DNA from: Rhizobium sp. BK313
GTDB taxonomy: Bacteria; Pseudomonadota; Alphaproteobacteria; Rhizobiales; Rhizobiaceae
Length of the DNA stretch: 64,000 bases
Direction of reading: 5' to 3'
Assembly (NCBI RefSeq): GCF_014193655.1
Contig: NZ_JACHZQ010000005.1
Location: forward strand, 310,001 to 374,000
Positions 36,188 through 44,774 of the stretch are shown here, in pieces (within the stretch, counting starts at the first letter, position 1; each line of letters starts with the position of its first letter). Below the pieces are notes generated by a model, which was given only the letters and a program-made list of their open reading frames with translations, ran no database searches and was not told where the DNA came from. A program made the position numbers and the translations under genes.

Positions 36188-37873
36188 TCAGTTCCCCAGG
36201 ATGCCCGGCAGGCGCAACCCCTGCTCCTTGGCGCAATCGATGGCGATCTCGTAACCGGCATCGGCATGGCGCATGACGCCGGTGGCCGGATCGTTCCAGA
36301 GAACACGCTCCAGGCGCCTTGCTGCATCATCCGTGCCGTCGGCGCAGATGACCATGCCGGAATGCTGGCTGAAGCCCATGCCGACGCCGCCGCCGTGATG
36401 CAGGGATACCCAGGTGGCGCCGGATGCGGTGTTGAGCAGCGCGTTCAACAGCGGCCAGTCGGACACGGCATCCGAGCCGTCCTTCATCGCTTCCGTTTCG
36501 CGGTTCGGCGAAGCGACCGAGCCAGAGTCCAGATGGTCGCGGCCGATGACGACAGGCGCCTTCAGCTCACCGTTCTTGACCATTTCGTTGAAAGCAAGAC
36601 CGAGACGATGGCGATCACCCAGACCGACCCAGCAGATGCGTGCCGGCAGACCCTGGAAGGCGATGCGCTCGCGTGCCATGTCCAACCAGTTGTGCAGGTG
36701 CTTGTTGTCGGGCAGCAGCTCCTTCACCTTGGCGTCGGTCTTGTAGATATCCTCCGGATCGCCCGAGAGCGCGGCCCAGCGGAACGGGCCGATGCCGCGG
36801 CAGAAGAGCGGACGGATGTAGGCTGGCACGAAGCCCGGGAAGGCGAAGGCGTTTTCGAAGCCTTCGTCCTTGGCGACCTGGCGGATATTGTTGCCGTAGT
36901 CGAGTGTCGGCACGCCTGCATTCCAGAAGTCGACCATGGCTTCGACATGCACCTTCATCGAGGCGCGGGCAGCGGCGATGACAGCCTTCGGGTCGCTCTC
37001 GCGCTTCGCCTTCGCTTCGGCCACGGTCCAGCCGAGCGGCAGGTAGCCGTTCAATGGATCATGCGCCGAGGTCTGGTCGGTGACGATATCGGGACGCGGG
37101 CCGCCCGCCTGCATGCGCTTCACCAGTTCCGGGAAGATTTCGGCGGCGTTGCCGAGCAGGCCGACCGATTTTGCCTCGCCGGCTTTCGTCCACTTGTCGA
37201 TCAGCGCAAGCGCTTCGTCGAGCGTCTTCGCCTTTTCGTCGACATAGCGGGTGCGCAGGCGGAAATCGATGCGGGTCTCGTCGCATTCGACGGCAAGGCA
37301 GCAGGCGCCGGCCATGACGGCCGCCAGAGGCTGTGCGCCGCCCATGCCACCGAGGCCGCCGGTTAGGATCCACTTGCCCTTGAGGTTCCCACCGTAATGC
37401 TGGCGGCCAGCTTCGACGAAGGTCTCGTAGGTGCCCTGCACGATGCCCTGCGTGCCGATATAGATCCACGAGCCGGCCGTCATCTGGCCGTACATGGCAA
37501 GACCCTTCTTATCCAGCTCGTTGAAATGATCCCAAGTTGCCCAATGCGGCACAAGGTTGGAATTGGCGATCAGGACACGCGGGGCGTCCTTGTGAGTGCG
37601 GAAAACACCCACCGGCTTACCGGATTGCACCAGCAGCGTCTCTTCCTCGGTCAAGGTCTTCAGCGTCGCGGCAATGCGGTCAAAGTCGTCCCACGTACGG
37701 GCGGCGCGGCCAATGCCGCCGTAGACGACCAGCTCGTTCGGATTTTCCGCAACGTCGGGATCGAGATTGTTCATCAACATGCGGAGCGGTGCTTCGGTCA
37801 TCCAGCTCTTGGCGTTGAGTTCCGGGCCGCGGGGCGCACGGATTTCACGGATATTATGGCGTGGGTTGGTCAT
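36188..37873 (-). CDS. hutU: Urocanate hydratase
   Basis: This 561-residue enzyme turns urocanate into imidazolonepropionate. It starts MTNPRHNIREIRAPRG and has YGQMTAGSWIYIGTQGIVQGTYETF (TAGSWIYIGTQGIVQGT), GKWILTGGLGGMGGAQPLA (an NAD-binding glycine loop) and the CRGIGPFRWAALSGD segment. The ATG at 37873 starts just past the hutH stop, one base apart; longer upstream frames run into hutH and are not used. Confidence 0.97.
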   Translation of the reverse strand: MTNPRHNIREIRAPRGPELNAKSWMTEAPLRMLMNNLDPDVAENPNELVVYGGIGRAARTWDDFDRIAATLKTLTEEETLLVQSGKPVGVFRTHKDAPRVLIANSNLVPHWATWDHFNELDKKGLAMYGQMTAGSWIYIGTQGIVQGTYETFVEAGRQHYGGNLKGKWILTGGLGGMGGAQPLAAVMAGACCLAVECDETRIDFRLRTRYVDEKAKTLDEALALIDKWTKAGEAKSVGLLGNAAEIFPELVKRMQAGGPRPDIVTDQTSAHDPLNGYLPLGWTVAEAKAKRESDPKAVIAAARASMKVHVEAMVDFWNAGVPTLDYGNNIRQVAKDEGFENAFAFPGFVPAYIRPLFCRGIGPFRWAALSGDPEDIYKTDAKVKELLPDNKHLHNWLDMARERIAFQGLPARICWVGLGDRHRLGLAFNEMVKNGELKAPVVIGRDHLDSGSVASPNRETEAMKDGSDAVSDWPLLNALLNTASGATWVSLHHGGGVGMGFSQHSGMVICADGTDDAARRLERVLWNDPATGVMRHADAGYEIAIDCAKEQGLRLPGILGN

Positions 37874-37874
37874 G

Positions 37875-39410
37875 TCATATCTCCAGAGAGGGCAGGATGC
37901 CGGCGGACACGGATGCATTGAGCGCGCCGGAGGCGACGAGGTCGCTCGCGGCCTTGAGGTCGTTTGCCATGTAGCGATCTTCATCGAGTGCCGGCACGAC
38001 AGCGCGGATGGTGGCAATGGTGAGCGTCAGTTCGGGGCTTGTCGTCAGCGGCGCGCGCAGCTCGACGCCTTGTGCCGCCGTCAACGCCTCGATGCCGATG
38101 ATGCCGAAGAGATTGTCGGTCATCGGCAGCAGTCGGCGGGCGCCATGGCAGGCCATGGACACATGGTCTTCCTGATTGGCTGACGTCGGCGTCGAATCGA
38201 CGGACGCCGGATGCGACATCTGTTTGTTTTCCGACATCAACGCTGCGGAGGTGACTTCAGCAATCATCAGTCCGGAGTTGAGACCAGGCTTCTTGGCGAG
38301 GAAAGCCGGCAGGCCGTAACTCAGCGCCGGATCGACCAGTAGCGCGATGCGGCGCTGCGAGATCGCGCCGATCTCGCAGACGGCGATGGCGATCTGATCG
38401 GCGGCAAAAGCCACCGGCTCGGCATGAAAATTGCCGCCGGACACGACGGAATTGTCGGAAAGGACAAGCGGATTGTCGGTGACCGCGTTCGCTTCGATTT
38501 CCAGCGTGCGGCCAACCGAACGCAAGAGATCGAGGCAGGCGCCGTCGACCTGCGGCTGGCAACGAATGCAATAAGGGTCCTGGACGCGCTCGTCACCTTC
38601 GATATGGCTCTCGCGGATAACGGAACCGGTGAGCAGATGGCGCAGCGCGGCGGCTGTGTCGATTTGACCCTTATGGCCGCGCAGCGCGTGGATATCGGGA
38701 TGGAACGGCGCTGATGACCCCATCGCGGCGTCGGTCGACATGGCCCCGGTGATCAATGCAGCCTGCGCGGCGCGATGGGCGCGGAAAAGGCCGGCCAGCG
38801 CAAGCGCTGTCGAGACCTGTGTGCCGTTGATCAACGCCAGCCCTTCCTTGGCGGCAAGCACGACGGGCGTCAGTCCGGCCTTTTTCAGCGCTGCAGCGCC
38901 ATCCAGCCGTTCGCCGGCATAAAAGGCTTCGCCATGGCCCATCATCACGGCCGTCATATGCGCGAGCGGTGCGAGATCGCCGGAGGCGCCGACGGACCCC
39001 TTTTCGGGGATGACTGGCACGACGCCCTTCGCAAGCATCGCCTCGATCAGCCGCACCAGTTCCAGACGCACGCCGGAAGCACCGCGGCCGAGCGAGATCA
39101 GCTTGAGCGACATGATCAGGCGGACGACGTTCTCCGGCAGCGGCTGGCCGACGCCGCAGCAATGCGAGAGGATGAGATTGCGCTGCAGGGTTGCGACATC
39201 TGCGCTGTCGATCTTGATGGAGGCCAGTTTGCCGAAGCCGGTATTGATGCCATAGACCGGCGCGTTGCCGGCGGCGATCTCGGCAATACGGGCAGCGGCT
39301 TTGGCAATGCCGGCATCGAAGGAGGCATCAAGCTTGGCAGGCTCGCCGGCCCAATAGATTGCTGCCAGTTGTTTCAGCGAGACGGAGCCCGGATGGAGAG
39401 TGACGGTCAT
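37875..39410 (-). CDS. hutH: Histidine ammonia-lyase
   Basis: The 511-residue enzyme removes ammonia from histidine to give urocanate. The residues that cyclise into the MIO cofactor are Ala142-Ser143-Gly144 in GSVGASGDLAPLAHM, the classical HutH numbering. YGINTGFGKLAS lies near residue 50 and QEDHVSMACHGARR near 415. The ATG at 39410 overlaps the hutI stop by four bases (39407-39410). Confidence 0.97.
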   Translation of the reverse strand: MTVTLHPGSVSLKQLAAIYWAGEPAKLDASFDAGIAKAAARIAEIAAGNAPVYGINTGFGKLASIKIDSADVATLQRNLILSHCCGVGQPLPENVVRLIMSLKLISLGRGASGVRLELVRLIEAMLAKGVVPVIPEKGSVGASGDLAPLAHMTAVMMGHGEAFYAGERLDGAAALKKAGLTPVVLAAKEGLALINGTQVSTALALAGLFRAHRAAQAALITGAMSTDAAMGSSAPFHPDIHALRGHKGQIDTAAALRHLLTGSVIRESHIEGDERVQDPYCIRCQPQVDGACLDLLRSVGRTLEIEANAVTDNPLVLSDNSVVSGGNFHAEPVAFAADQIAIAVCEIGAISQRRIALLVDPALSYGLPAFLAKKPGLNSGLMIAEVTSAALMSENKQMSHPASVDSTPTSANQEDHVSMACHGARRLLPMTDNLFGIIGIEALTAAQGVELRAPLTTSPELTLTIATIRAVVPALDEDRYMANDLKAASDLVASGALNASVSAGILPSLEI

Positions 39411-40663
39411 CGATCGAATCTTTCTCCCTTGAAGATGCGGGCATGGAGCGGATTGAAGCCGATGCGATAGACGAGCTCGGCAGGACTTTCGATATCCCAA
39501 ATGGCGAAATCGGCCGACTTGCCGGTCTCCAGCGTGCCGGTCCTGGAAAGCAGGCCGAGCGCGCGGGCACCCTCGCGGGTAGCGCCCGCGATGCACTCCT
39601 CGACCGTCAGGCCGAAAAGGGTTGCCGCCATGTTCATTGTCAGCAGCATCGAGGTCAACGGCGAGGTGCCGGGATTGCAATCGGTGGCGATGGCGATCGC
39701 AACACCTGCCTCGCGCAACGCCTTGACCGGCGGCTTCTGCTTCTCATGGATCGCATAGAAGGCACCGGGCAGGAGGACCGCGACCGTGCCGGCCGCTGCC
39801 ATCGCTTTCACGCCATCCTCATCGAGATATTCGAGATGGTCGGCGGAGAGAGCACCATAGGAGGCGGCAAGTTTGGCACCGCTGAGATTGGAGAGTTGCT
39901 CGGCATGCAGTTTCACGGGAATGCCGAGCGACTTGGCCAGATCGAAGACACGGGCGATCTCGGCGGGCGAAAAGGCGATGCCCTCGCAAAAGCCGTCGAC
40001 GGCATCGACGAGGCCCTTTGCATGCGCCTCCTCCAGACCGGGCAGAACGACCTCCGCGATGTAATCGCCATTGCGGCCTTTGTACTCCGCCGGCGTCGCA
40101 TGCGCCGCGAGATAGGAGGTGACGACACGGACCGGACGGGCATCTTCCAGCGCACGGGCAGCCTGCAACATCTTCAGTTCGGATTCGATGCTGAGGCCAT
40201 AGCCGGACTTCACCTCGATCGTGGTGACCCCTTCGGCAAGCAGTGTATCAAGGCGCGGCAGGGCTGTGGCGATGAGGTCATTGACGGATAGCGCGCGGGT
40301 CGCGTTGACCGAGGAGACGATGCCGCCGCCGGCGCGGGCGATCTCTTCGTAACTCGCGCCTTCCAACCGCATTTCGAATTCGCGGGCGCGATTGCCACCG
40401 TGAACGATGTGCGTGTGACAATCGACAAGACCGGGCGTGACCCAGCGACCTCCAAGATCGATGGTTTCGGCGTCGCCGATCTCGGGCACATCGCTTTCGC
40501 TACCTGCGAAAACGATGTCGCCGTCCCGGCTCAGGATCGCACCGTTCTCGACAATGCCGAGCCCAGGCCTACCCTCTTTCAATGTCGCCAGACGGGCATT
40601 GCGCCAAAGGCGGCTTTTGCCTTCGGACCGCATGCTATCCTTGGAAGAATTGTTCCCACTCAT
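39407..40663 (-). CDS. hutI: Imidazolonepropionase
   Basis: The 418-residue amidohydrolase opens the imidazolone ring to formiminoglutamate. Metal-binding His residues are in DCHTHIVHGGNRAREFEMR, and GYGLSIESELKML and KLHAEQLSNLSGAKLA follow; ATDCNPGTSPLTSM carries the late Asp. AAGGAAAGG lies upstream of the ATG at 40663; the ATG at 40633 is an alternative. It is the first gene of the leftward operon hutI-hutH-hutU-hutD, divergent from hutF. Confidence 0.95.
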   Translation of the reverse strand: MSGNNSSKDSMRSEGKSRLWRNARLATLKEGRPGLGIVENGAILSRDGDIVFAGSESDVPEIGDAETIDLGGRWVTPGLVDCHTHIVHGGNRAREFEMRLEGASYEEIARAGGGIVSSVNATRALSVNDLIATALPRLDTLLAEGVTTIEVKSGYGLSIESELKMLQAARALEDARPVRVVTSYLAAHATPAEYKGRNGDYIAEVVLPGLEEAHAKGLVDAVDGFCEGIAFSPAEIARVFDLAKSLGIPVKLHAEQLSNLSGAKLAASYGALSADHLEYLDEDGVKAMAAAGTVAVLLPGAFYAIHEKQKPPVKALREAGVAIAIATDCNPGTSPLTSMLLTMNMAATLFGLTVEECIAGATREGARALGLLSRTGTLETGKSADFAIWDIESPAELVYRIGFNPLHARIFKGERFDR

Positions 40664-40693
40664 CAGCTTTACGCCTTTCCTTATGGGCTCATA

Positions 40694-40705
40694 ATGTATA
40701 TACAT
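40694..40705. promoter_or_regulatory. Palindrome in the hutI-hutF divergent promoter (probable HutC operator)
   Basis: A perfect 12-base palindrome ATGTATATACAT lies in the 101-base gap between the divergent hutI and hutF genes, 31 bases ahead of hutI. The TGTA-TATACA core matches the style of sites bound by HutC-type GntR repressors, and hutC is the second gene to the right. Its AT-rich setting (AATAAAAAGG follows) suits a promoter. Confidence 0.7.
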
Positions 40706-40764
40706 AATAAAAAGGCTGACAAGAGGGATTTTGGACTCGGCATCCAAAAGGAAAGGGTTGGACC

Positions 40765-42108
40765 ATGGCGAAACTTCATGCGCGTTCGGCACTGCTTCGG
40801 GATGGTTGGCGGGAGAATATCCGGCTAACCCTGGCAGATGGTCGCATTACCGGTATCGAGACCGATGTTGCGGCAGAGGCCGGCGACGAGCGGCACGACA
40901 TTCTGGTGCCTGCGATGCCGAATTTACACAGCCATGCCTTTCAACGCGCCATGGCCGGCCTTGCCGAAGTCCGGGGGCCAGCGAACGACAGCTTCTGGAG
41001 CTGGCGGACCGTCATGTACAAGTTCGCGCTGTCGATGACCCCCGATCATGTCGAGGCGGTGGCCGCGCAGCTCTATATGGAAATGCTGGAAGCCGGGTTT
41101 TCTCGTGTCGGCGAGTTCCATTATCTGCACCACGACAAGGACGGCAGCCCCTATGCCAATATCGCCGAGCTGGCCGAGCGCATCGGCGCGGCAAGCGCCG
41201 AGACCGGCATCGGTTTGACACTTCTTCCGGTCTTCTACGCCCATTCCGGCTTTGGCGGTGCGGCCCCCATCGACGGCCAGCGGCGCTTCATCAATTCACT
41301 CGATCGCTTCGAATCGCTGATGGCCGGCTGCCGAACGGTAACAAGCCGCCTGCACGGCGCAGAACTCGGCCTTGCCCCACATAGCTTGCGGGCAGTGACG
41401 CCCGACGAGTTGGCAAAACTCGTACCGCTCGCCGGCAACGGGCCGATCCATATCCATGTCGCCGAGCAAACGAAGGAAGTCGAGGATTGTGTCGCCTGGT
41501 CCGGCGCACGACCGGTCGAATGGCTGCTCGATCACGCCCCCGTCGACGCACGCTGGTGCCTGATCCATGCGACCCACATGACCGACGACGAAACCCGGCG
41601 GATGGCCAAAAGCGGTGCTATTGCCGGCCTCTGCCCGGTGACGGAAGCCAATCTCGGCGACGGTACTTTTTCCGCACCGCTTTTCCTGGAGGAAGGCGGC
41701 CACTATGGCATCGGCTCGGACTCCAACATCCTGATCTCCGTTCCGGAAGAGCTGCGGCATCTCGAATATTCGCAGCGCCTGGCGCTGAGGGCCCGCAATG
41801 TCGTCGCCACACCGGGCGGCTCCACGGCGCGTGCGTTGTTCGATCATGCGCTTGCCGGCGGCGGCGCGGCATTGAAGGCGCCGGCCGGGCTCGCCATCGG
41901 CCATTACGCCGATATGGTTTCACTCGATATCAGCGGCGTTCCCTATCTCTCGGGCGACCAGATCCTCGATCAGTGGATATTTGCCGGCGGCGTTGCTGTC
42001 GATAGCGTCTGGACGCAGGGCCGCAAACAGGTCGAAGGCGGCCGGCACAACAGGCGGGAAACAATCTCCGCACGATTCCGCGCTGCAATGACCGAACTAA
42101 TCGGTTGA
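40765..42108 (+). CDS. hutF: Formimidoylglutamate deiminase
   Basis: The 447-residue amidohydrolase converts N-formimidoylglutamate to N-formylglutamate plus ammonia, the mark of the five-step histidine route. Metal ligands are in MPNLHSHAFQRAMAG near 56 and HIHVAEQTKEVEDC near 228; WCLIHATHMTDDE and GSDSNILISVPEELR follow. GGAAAGG lies upstream of the ATG. It diverges from hutI and is followed by hutC. Confidence 0.95.
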   Translation: MAKLHARSALLRDGWRENIRLTLADGRITGIETDVAAEAGDERHDILVPAMPNLHSHAFQRAMAGLAEVRGPANDSFWSWRTVMYKFALSMTPDHVEAVAAQLYMEMLEAGFSRVGEFHYLHHDKDGSPYANIAELAERIGAASAETGIGLTLLPVFYAHSGFGGAAPIDGQRRFINSLDRFESLMAGCRTVTSRLHGAELGLAPHSLRAVTPDELAKLVPLAGNGPIHIHVAEQTKEVEDCVAWSGARPVEWLLDHAPVDARWCLIHATHMTDDETRRMAKSGAIAGLCPVTEANLGDGTFSAPLFLEEGGHYGIGSDSNILISVPEELRHLEYSQRLALRARNVVATPGGSTARALFDHALAGGGAALKAPAGLAIGHYADMVSLDISGVPYLSGDQILDQWIFAGGVAVDSVWTQGRKQVEGGRHNRRETISARFRAAMTELIG

Positions 42109-42190
42109 AAAAGAGCTTTTCCTCACGGCATACTGAATCCTGAATGATAAAGCGGCGAAATCCAGGTCTCATGAGGAAACGGTCGGCGGC

Positions 42191-42910
42191 ATGACCACAG
42201 GCAAAGAGGCGACCTTGCATCAGCGTATCCTGAGCGATATCGAGAGCCGGATCGTTTCCGGCGATTGGCCGCCCGGCCATCGCATTCCCTTCGAGCTTGC
42301 CCTTGCGGAACAATATGATTGTTCGCGCATGACGGTGAACAAGGTGCTGACGCAGCTTGCCCGCGCCGGGTTGATCGAGCGGCGCAAGCGTTCAGGGAGT
42401 TTCGTCACCCAGCCGCAAGCACAGTCGGCGGTGCTGGAAATCCACGACATCAAATCAGAAATCCTCTCGCTGAACCTGCCCTACTCCCATAGGATCGTGA
42501 AGCGTGCCAAGCGCAAGGGCCGCCCCGAAGACGGGCGGCGACTGCAATTTGCCGGCGCGGTTTCAGTGCTGGAAATCACCTGCATTCACTACGCCGGCCG
42601 CCGGCCCTTCTGTCTGGAGGACCGCGTCATCAATCTCGACGCTGTGCCGGAGGCGGACCAAGTCGATTTCGACGAATTGCCGCCGGGACCGTGGCTGATC
42701 AATCAGGTACCGTGGAGCACGGCCGAACACCAGATTCGCGCCATTCCTGCGGAGGGCGAAGCGGCTGCGAGCCTCGATATCGCCAAAGGCACCGCCTGCC
42801 TCGTCATCGAGCGGCGCACCTGGAGTGGCCTCGGACCGATTACCCACGTCCGTCTCACCTATCCCGGTGACCGTCATACGTTGGTGGCGCGCTTCACGCC
42901 GTCGAGCTGA
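42191..42910 (+). CDS. hutC: HutC histidine-utilisation repressor (GntR family)
   Basis: The 239-residue protein has the GntR winged helix (HQRILSDIESRIVSGDWPPG, then LAEQYDCSRMTVNKVLTQLARAGLIERRKRSGSFV) and a UTRA effector domain in which urocanate is the usual ligand (IHYAGRRPFCLEDRVINLD). It lies 82 bases after hutF on the same strand, so it is likely co-transcribed and self-limiting through the palindrome at 40694-40705. Confidence 0.95.
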   Translation: MTTGKEATLHQRILSDIESRIVSGDWPPGHRIPFELALAEQYDCSRMTVNKVLTQLARAGLIERRKRSGSFVTQPQAQSAVLEIHDIKSEILSLNLPYSHRIVKRAKRKGRPEDGRRLQFAGAVSVLEITCIHYAGRRPFCLEDRVINLDAVPEADQVDFDELPPGPWLINQVPWSTAEHQIRAIPAEGEAAASLDIAKGTACLVIERRTWSGLGPITHVRLTYPGDRHTLVARFTPSS

Positions 42911-42921
42911 AACCTGCTACA

Positions 42922-43074
42922 CTACTGGCGCTGCACGGGTTCGGTCTGCATTGGGATGAGGTTGTCCGATTGATGGATTGGGTGCACAGGATTGACCAGC
43001 AGGATGCTGAGAGCAATCAGCACTAGCGCCAGAATAAGGGTAAGGCCGATCAAAAGTGGACGAATCGCGATCAT
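42922..43074 (-). CDS. Small single-span membrane protein
   Basis: The 50-residue frame starts at an ATG with GGAGG six bases upstream (rightward 43079-43083 on this strand). It reads MIAIRPLLIGLTLILALVL followed by IALSILLVNPVHP, one clear hydrophobic span, then a polar tail ending EPVQRQ. No family is recognised. The good ribosome-binding site and membrane span make it credible; conservation was not checked. Confidence 0.55.
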   Translation of the reverse strand: MIAIRPLLIGLTLILALVLIALSILLVNPVHPIHQSDNLIPMQTEPVQRQ

Positions 43075-43283
43075 TTCGGTCCTCCAACCTTCCGAGTTCG
43101 ACGCCATACAGATACAGCAAGGGAATTTTGAGGCAACCAGCCTTTAAGGGCTGAAACGTAGCGTCAGGATTGAAAGTTTCAACCACAATCCCGGATTTGT
43201 CGGCTTCTGAGGGTGGAAAACGGCCGATTCAAACCAGGCCGAATTGGCGGGATATTGCCGATGTCGCGGCCCGCTGTACAGAC

Positions 43284-43310
43284 TTGACAGACACCCTACC
43301 AATAGGTAGG
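43284..43310 (+). promoter_or_regulatory. Promoter with TetR-type operator (copy 1, before the tetR gene)
   Basis: A perfect -35 TTGACA (43284-43289) is followed by the palindrome CCTACC-AATA-GGTAGG (43295-43310), which fills the promoter spacer. A -10 at the right distance would be TAGGCA (43307-43312), and transcription would then begin almost at the ATG at 43319. Related palindromes recur at 43967 and 44073, so the TetR gene product is the likely binder and represses itself. Confidence 0.72.
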
Positions 43311-43318
43311 CAAAACAG

Positions 43319-43903
43319 ATGAGTAATATTTCGACAAAAGCAGACGAAATCGTCCAATCGGCCCGAGGCCTGATCATCGCGGGCGGCTACAACAGCTTCA
43401 GCTTCGCCGATATTTCGGCGCAGGTAGGGATTCGTAAGGCCAGCATTCATCACCATTTTCCGACCAAGGCCGATCTCGTCAGGATCGTCGTGGCGCGTTA
43501 TCGGCAAGAGGCGCGGCAGGGCCTCGCCGGAGCCGATGCCAATATTGCCGATCCCGTTGCCCGGCTTCGAGCCTATACGGGCTTCTGGGAAACCTGCATC
43601 AGAGACAACTCCGCCCCTTTCTGCATCTGCGCCATGTTGGCCGCCGAATTGCCGGTGTTGCCGGCCGATGTTGCCGTCGAAGTGCGCGGGCATTTCCGCG
43701 ATCTGTCCGGCTGGCTTGCGGCCGTGATGGAAAAAGGCGCGGCCGAAGGCCGTCTCGTTTTGCCACGTCCGGCTGCTGAGGAAGCTCTCTCCTTCATGGC
43801 GACCGTGCATGGCGCCATGCTCTCGGCGCGGGCCTATGGCGACCCTGTGGTCTTTGCCACCATTGTCGAGCCGCTGTTCGACCGGCTGGGCCTTCGCCAT
43901 TGA
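43319..43903 (+). CDS. TetR-family transcriptional regulator
   Basis: The 194-residue protein has the TetR helix-turn-helix (ADEIVQSARGLIIAGGYNSF, FADISAQVGIRKASIHHHFPTKADL). The C-terminal ligand domain carries PFCICAMLAAELPVLP with two cysteines close together (about residues 102 and 104), which could sense oxidants or electrophiles. No ribosome-binding site precedes the ATG, consistent with a leaderless mRNA from the promoter at 43284. It precedes the secreted-protein/cytochrome/molybdoenzyme genes that share its operator. Confidence 0.9.
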   Translation: MSNISTKADEIVQSARGLIIAGGYNSFSFADISAQVGIRKASIHHHFPTKADLVRIVVARYRQEARQGLAGADANIADPVARLRAYTGFWETCIRDNSAPFCICAMLAAELPVLPADVAVEVRGHFRDLSGWLAAVMEKGAAEGRLVLPRPAAEEALSFMATVHGAMLSARAYGDPVVFATIVEPLFDRLGLRH

Positions 43904-43953
43904 AATCAATCCGTTTTCGTGATCCGGACGGGTAACGCCACTCTCACGCTTGT

Positions 43954-43983
43954 TTGATTGGCGGAGCTACCGAGTGGTAGATA
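43954..43983 (+). promoter_or_regulatory. Promoter with TetR-type operator (copy 2)
   Basis: TTGATT (43954-43959) and TAGATA (43978-43983) are spaced by 18 bases and enclose the palindrome CTACC-GAGT-GGTAG (43967-43980), the same arms as copy 1. It lies about 130 bases upstream of the secreted DUF5666-like gene. Confidence 0.6.
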
Positions 43984-44072
43984 GGATTGGCCCGTTGCAG
44001 TCGAGTTGCCGGTTCCCGCCGATGCTCACGCAAGGAAATTTGGTTGGTTGGCCTCGGCCGCCATGTCGAAAA

Positions 44073-44088
44073 CCTACCGATTAGTAGG
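44073..44088 (+). promoter_or_regulatory. TetR-type operator (copy 3)
   Basis: CCTACC-GATT-AGTAGG, one mismatch from copy 1, ends 20 bases before the start of the DUF5666-like gene. Paired with copy 2, about 107 bases upstream, it could allow tight or looped repression of the downstream genes. Confidence 0.62.
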
Positions 44089-44108
44089 TATCTCAAGGGA
44101 GACTATCC

Positions 44109-44732
44109 ATGGACCGCAAGAATCTGACGAAGGGCGTATTGGCGCTGGCCGCCGGCGCTGTCGTAACGCTCGCTGCGCTGCAGGGCGCCAATGCAGCCGA
44201 TCGCGTCCGCGTGCGTGGCACGATCGAAAGCCTCGATGGCGATACCCTCAAGGTCAAGTCCCGGGACGGCAAGGACATCACCGTGATGCTGAAATCCGGC
44301 TGGGCCGTCACCGGCGTAACCAAGGCTTCGGCCGCCGATATCAAGCCTGGCGATTTTGTCGGCATTGCCAACGAGCCAACCGATAGCGGCGTCGCAGGCG
44401 CTATTGAAGTCGTAATCTTTCCGGCCTCGATGAAGGGCACCGGCGAAGGCGACCGCCCCTGGGATTCAAAGCCGAACAGCTCGATGACCAACGCCACGGT
44501 TGCCAGTGCCGTCAAGTCGGTCAATGGCCCGACGCTGACGCTGACCTACAAGGGCGGCGAGAAGAAGATCAACATTCCGGAAGGCACGCCGGTCGTAACC
44601 TTCGCCTCGGCGACCAAGGATGACCTGAAGGCCGGCGCTGGCGTCTTCATCACCGGTGAAACCGCCGGCGATGGCATGGTTTCCACAGACCGCGTCGCCG
44701 TCGGCGTCAACGGCACCGTTCCGCCGATGTGA
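44109..44732 (+). CDS. Secreted DUF5666-like protein
   Basis: The 207-residue protein has a signal peptide (LTKGVLALAAGAVVTLAALQ, cleavage near GANA-A) and two copies of a small beta-rich module: RVRGTIESLDGDTLKVKSRDGKDITVMLK with ASAADIKPGDFVGI, and VKSVNGPTLTLTYKGGEKKINIPEG with ATKDDLKAGAGVFITG. Repeats of this sort are typical of the DUF5666 family. AAGGGAG lies just upstream of the ATG. The last codon and stop (ATGTGA) are part of a 19-base tandem duplication. Being exported and co-regulated with a cytochrome b and a molybdoenzyme, it may serve the same periplasmic process. Confidence 0.75.
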   Translation: MDRKNLTKGVLALAAGAVVTLAALQGANAADRVRVRGTIESLDGDTLKVKSRDGKDITVMLKSGWAVTGVTKASAADIKPGDFVGIANEPTDSGVAGAIEVVIFPASMKGTGEGDRPWDSKPNSSMTNATVASAVKSVNGPTLTLTYKGGEKKINIPEGTPVVTFASATKDDLKAGAGVFITGETAGDGMVSTDRVAVGVNGTVPPM

Positions 44733-44764
44733 TCTTTCCCGTCAGATGTGATCTTTCCCGTCAG
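44727..44764. repeat. 19-bp perfect tandem duplication over the stop codon
   Basis: The unit ATGTGATCTTTCCCGTCAG occurs twice with no gap (44727-44745 and 44746-44764). The first copy contains the last Met codon and the TGA of the DUF5666-like gene. It looks like a recent slip or duplication. Confidence 0.9.
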
Positions 44765-44774
44765 GGAAAAGCTT

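Noticed and set aside
37874..38017. Longer start for hutU
   Set aside because: The upstream codons lie inside hutH and the family start MTNPRHNIREIRAPRG begins at 37873.
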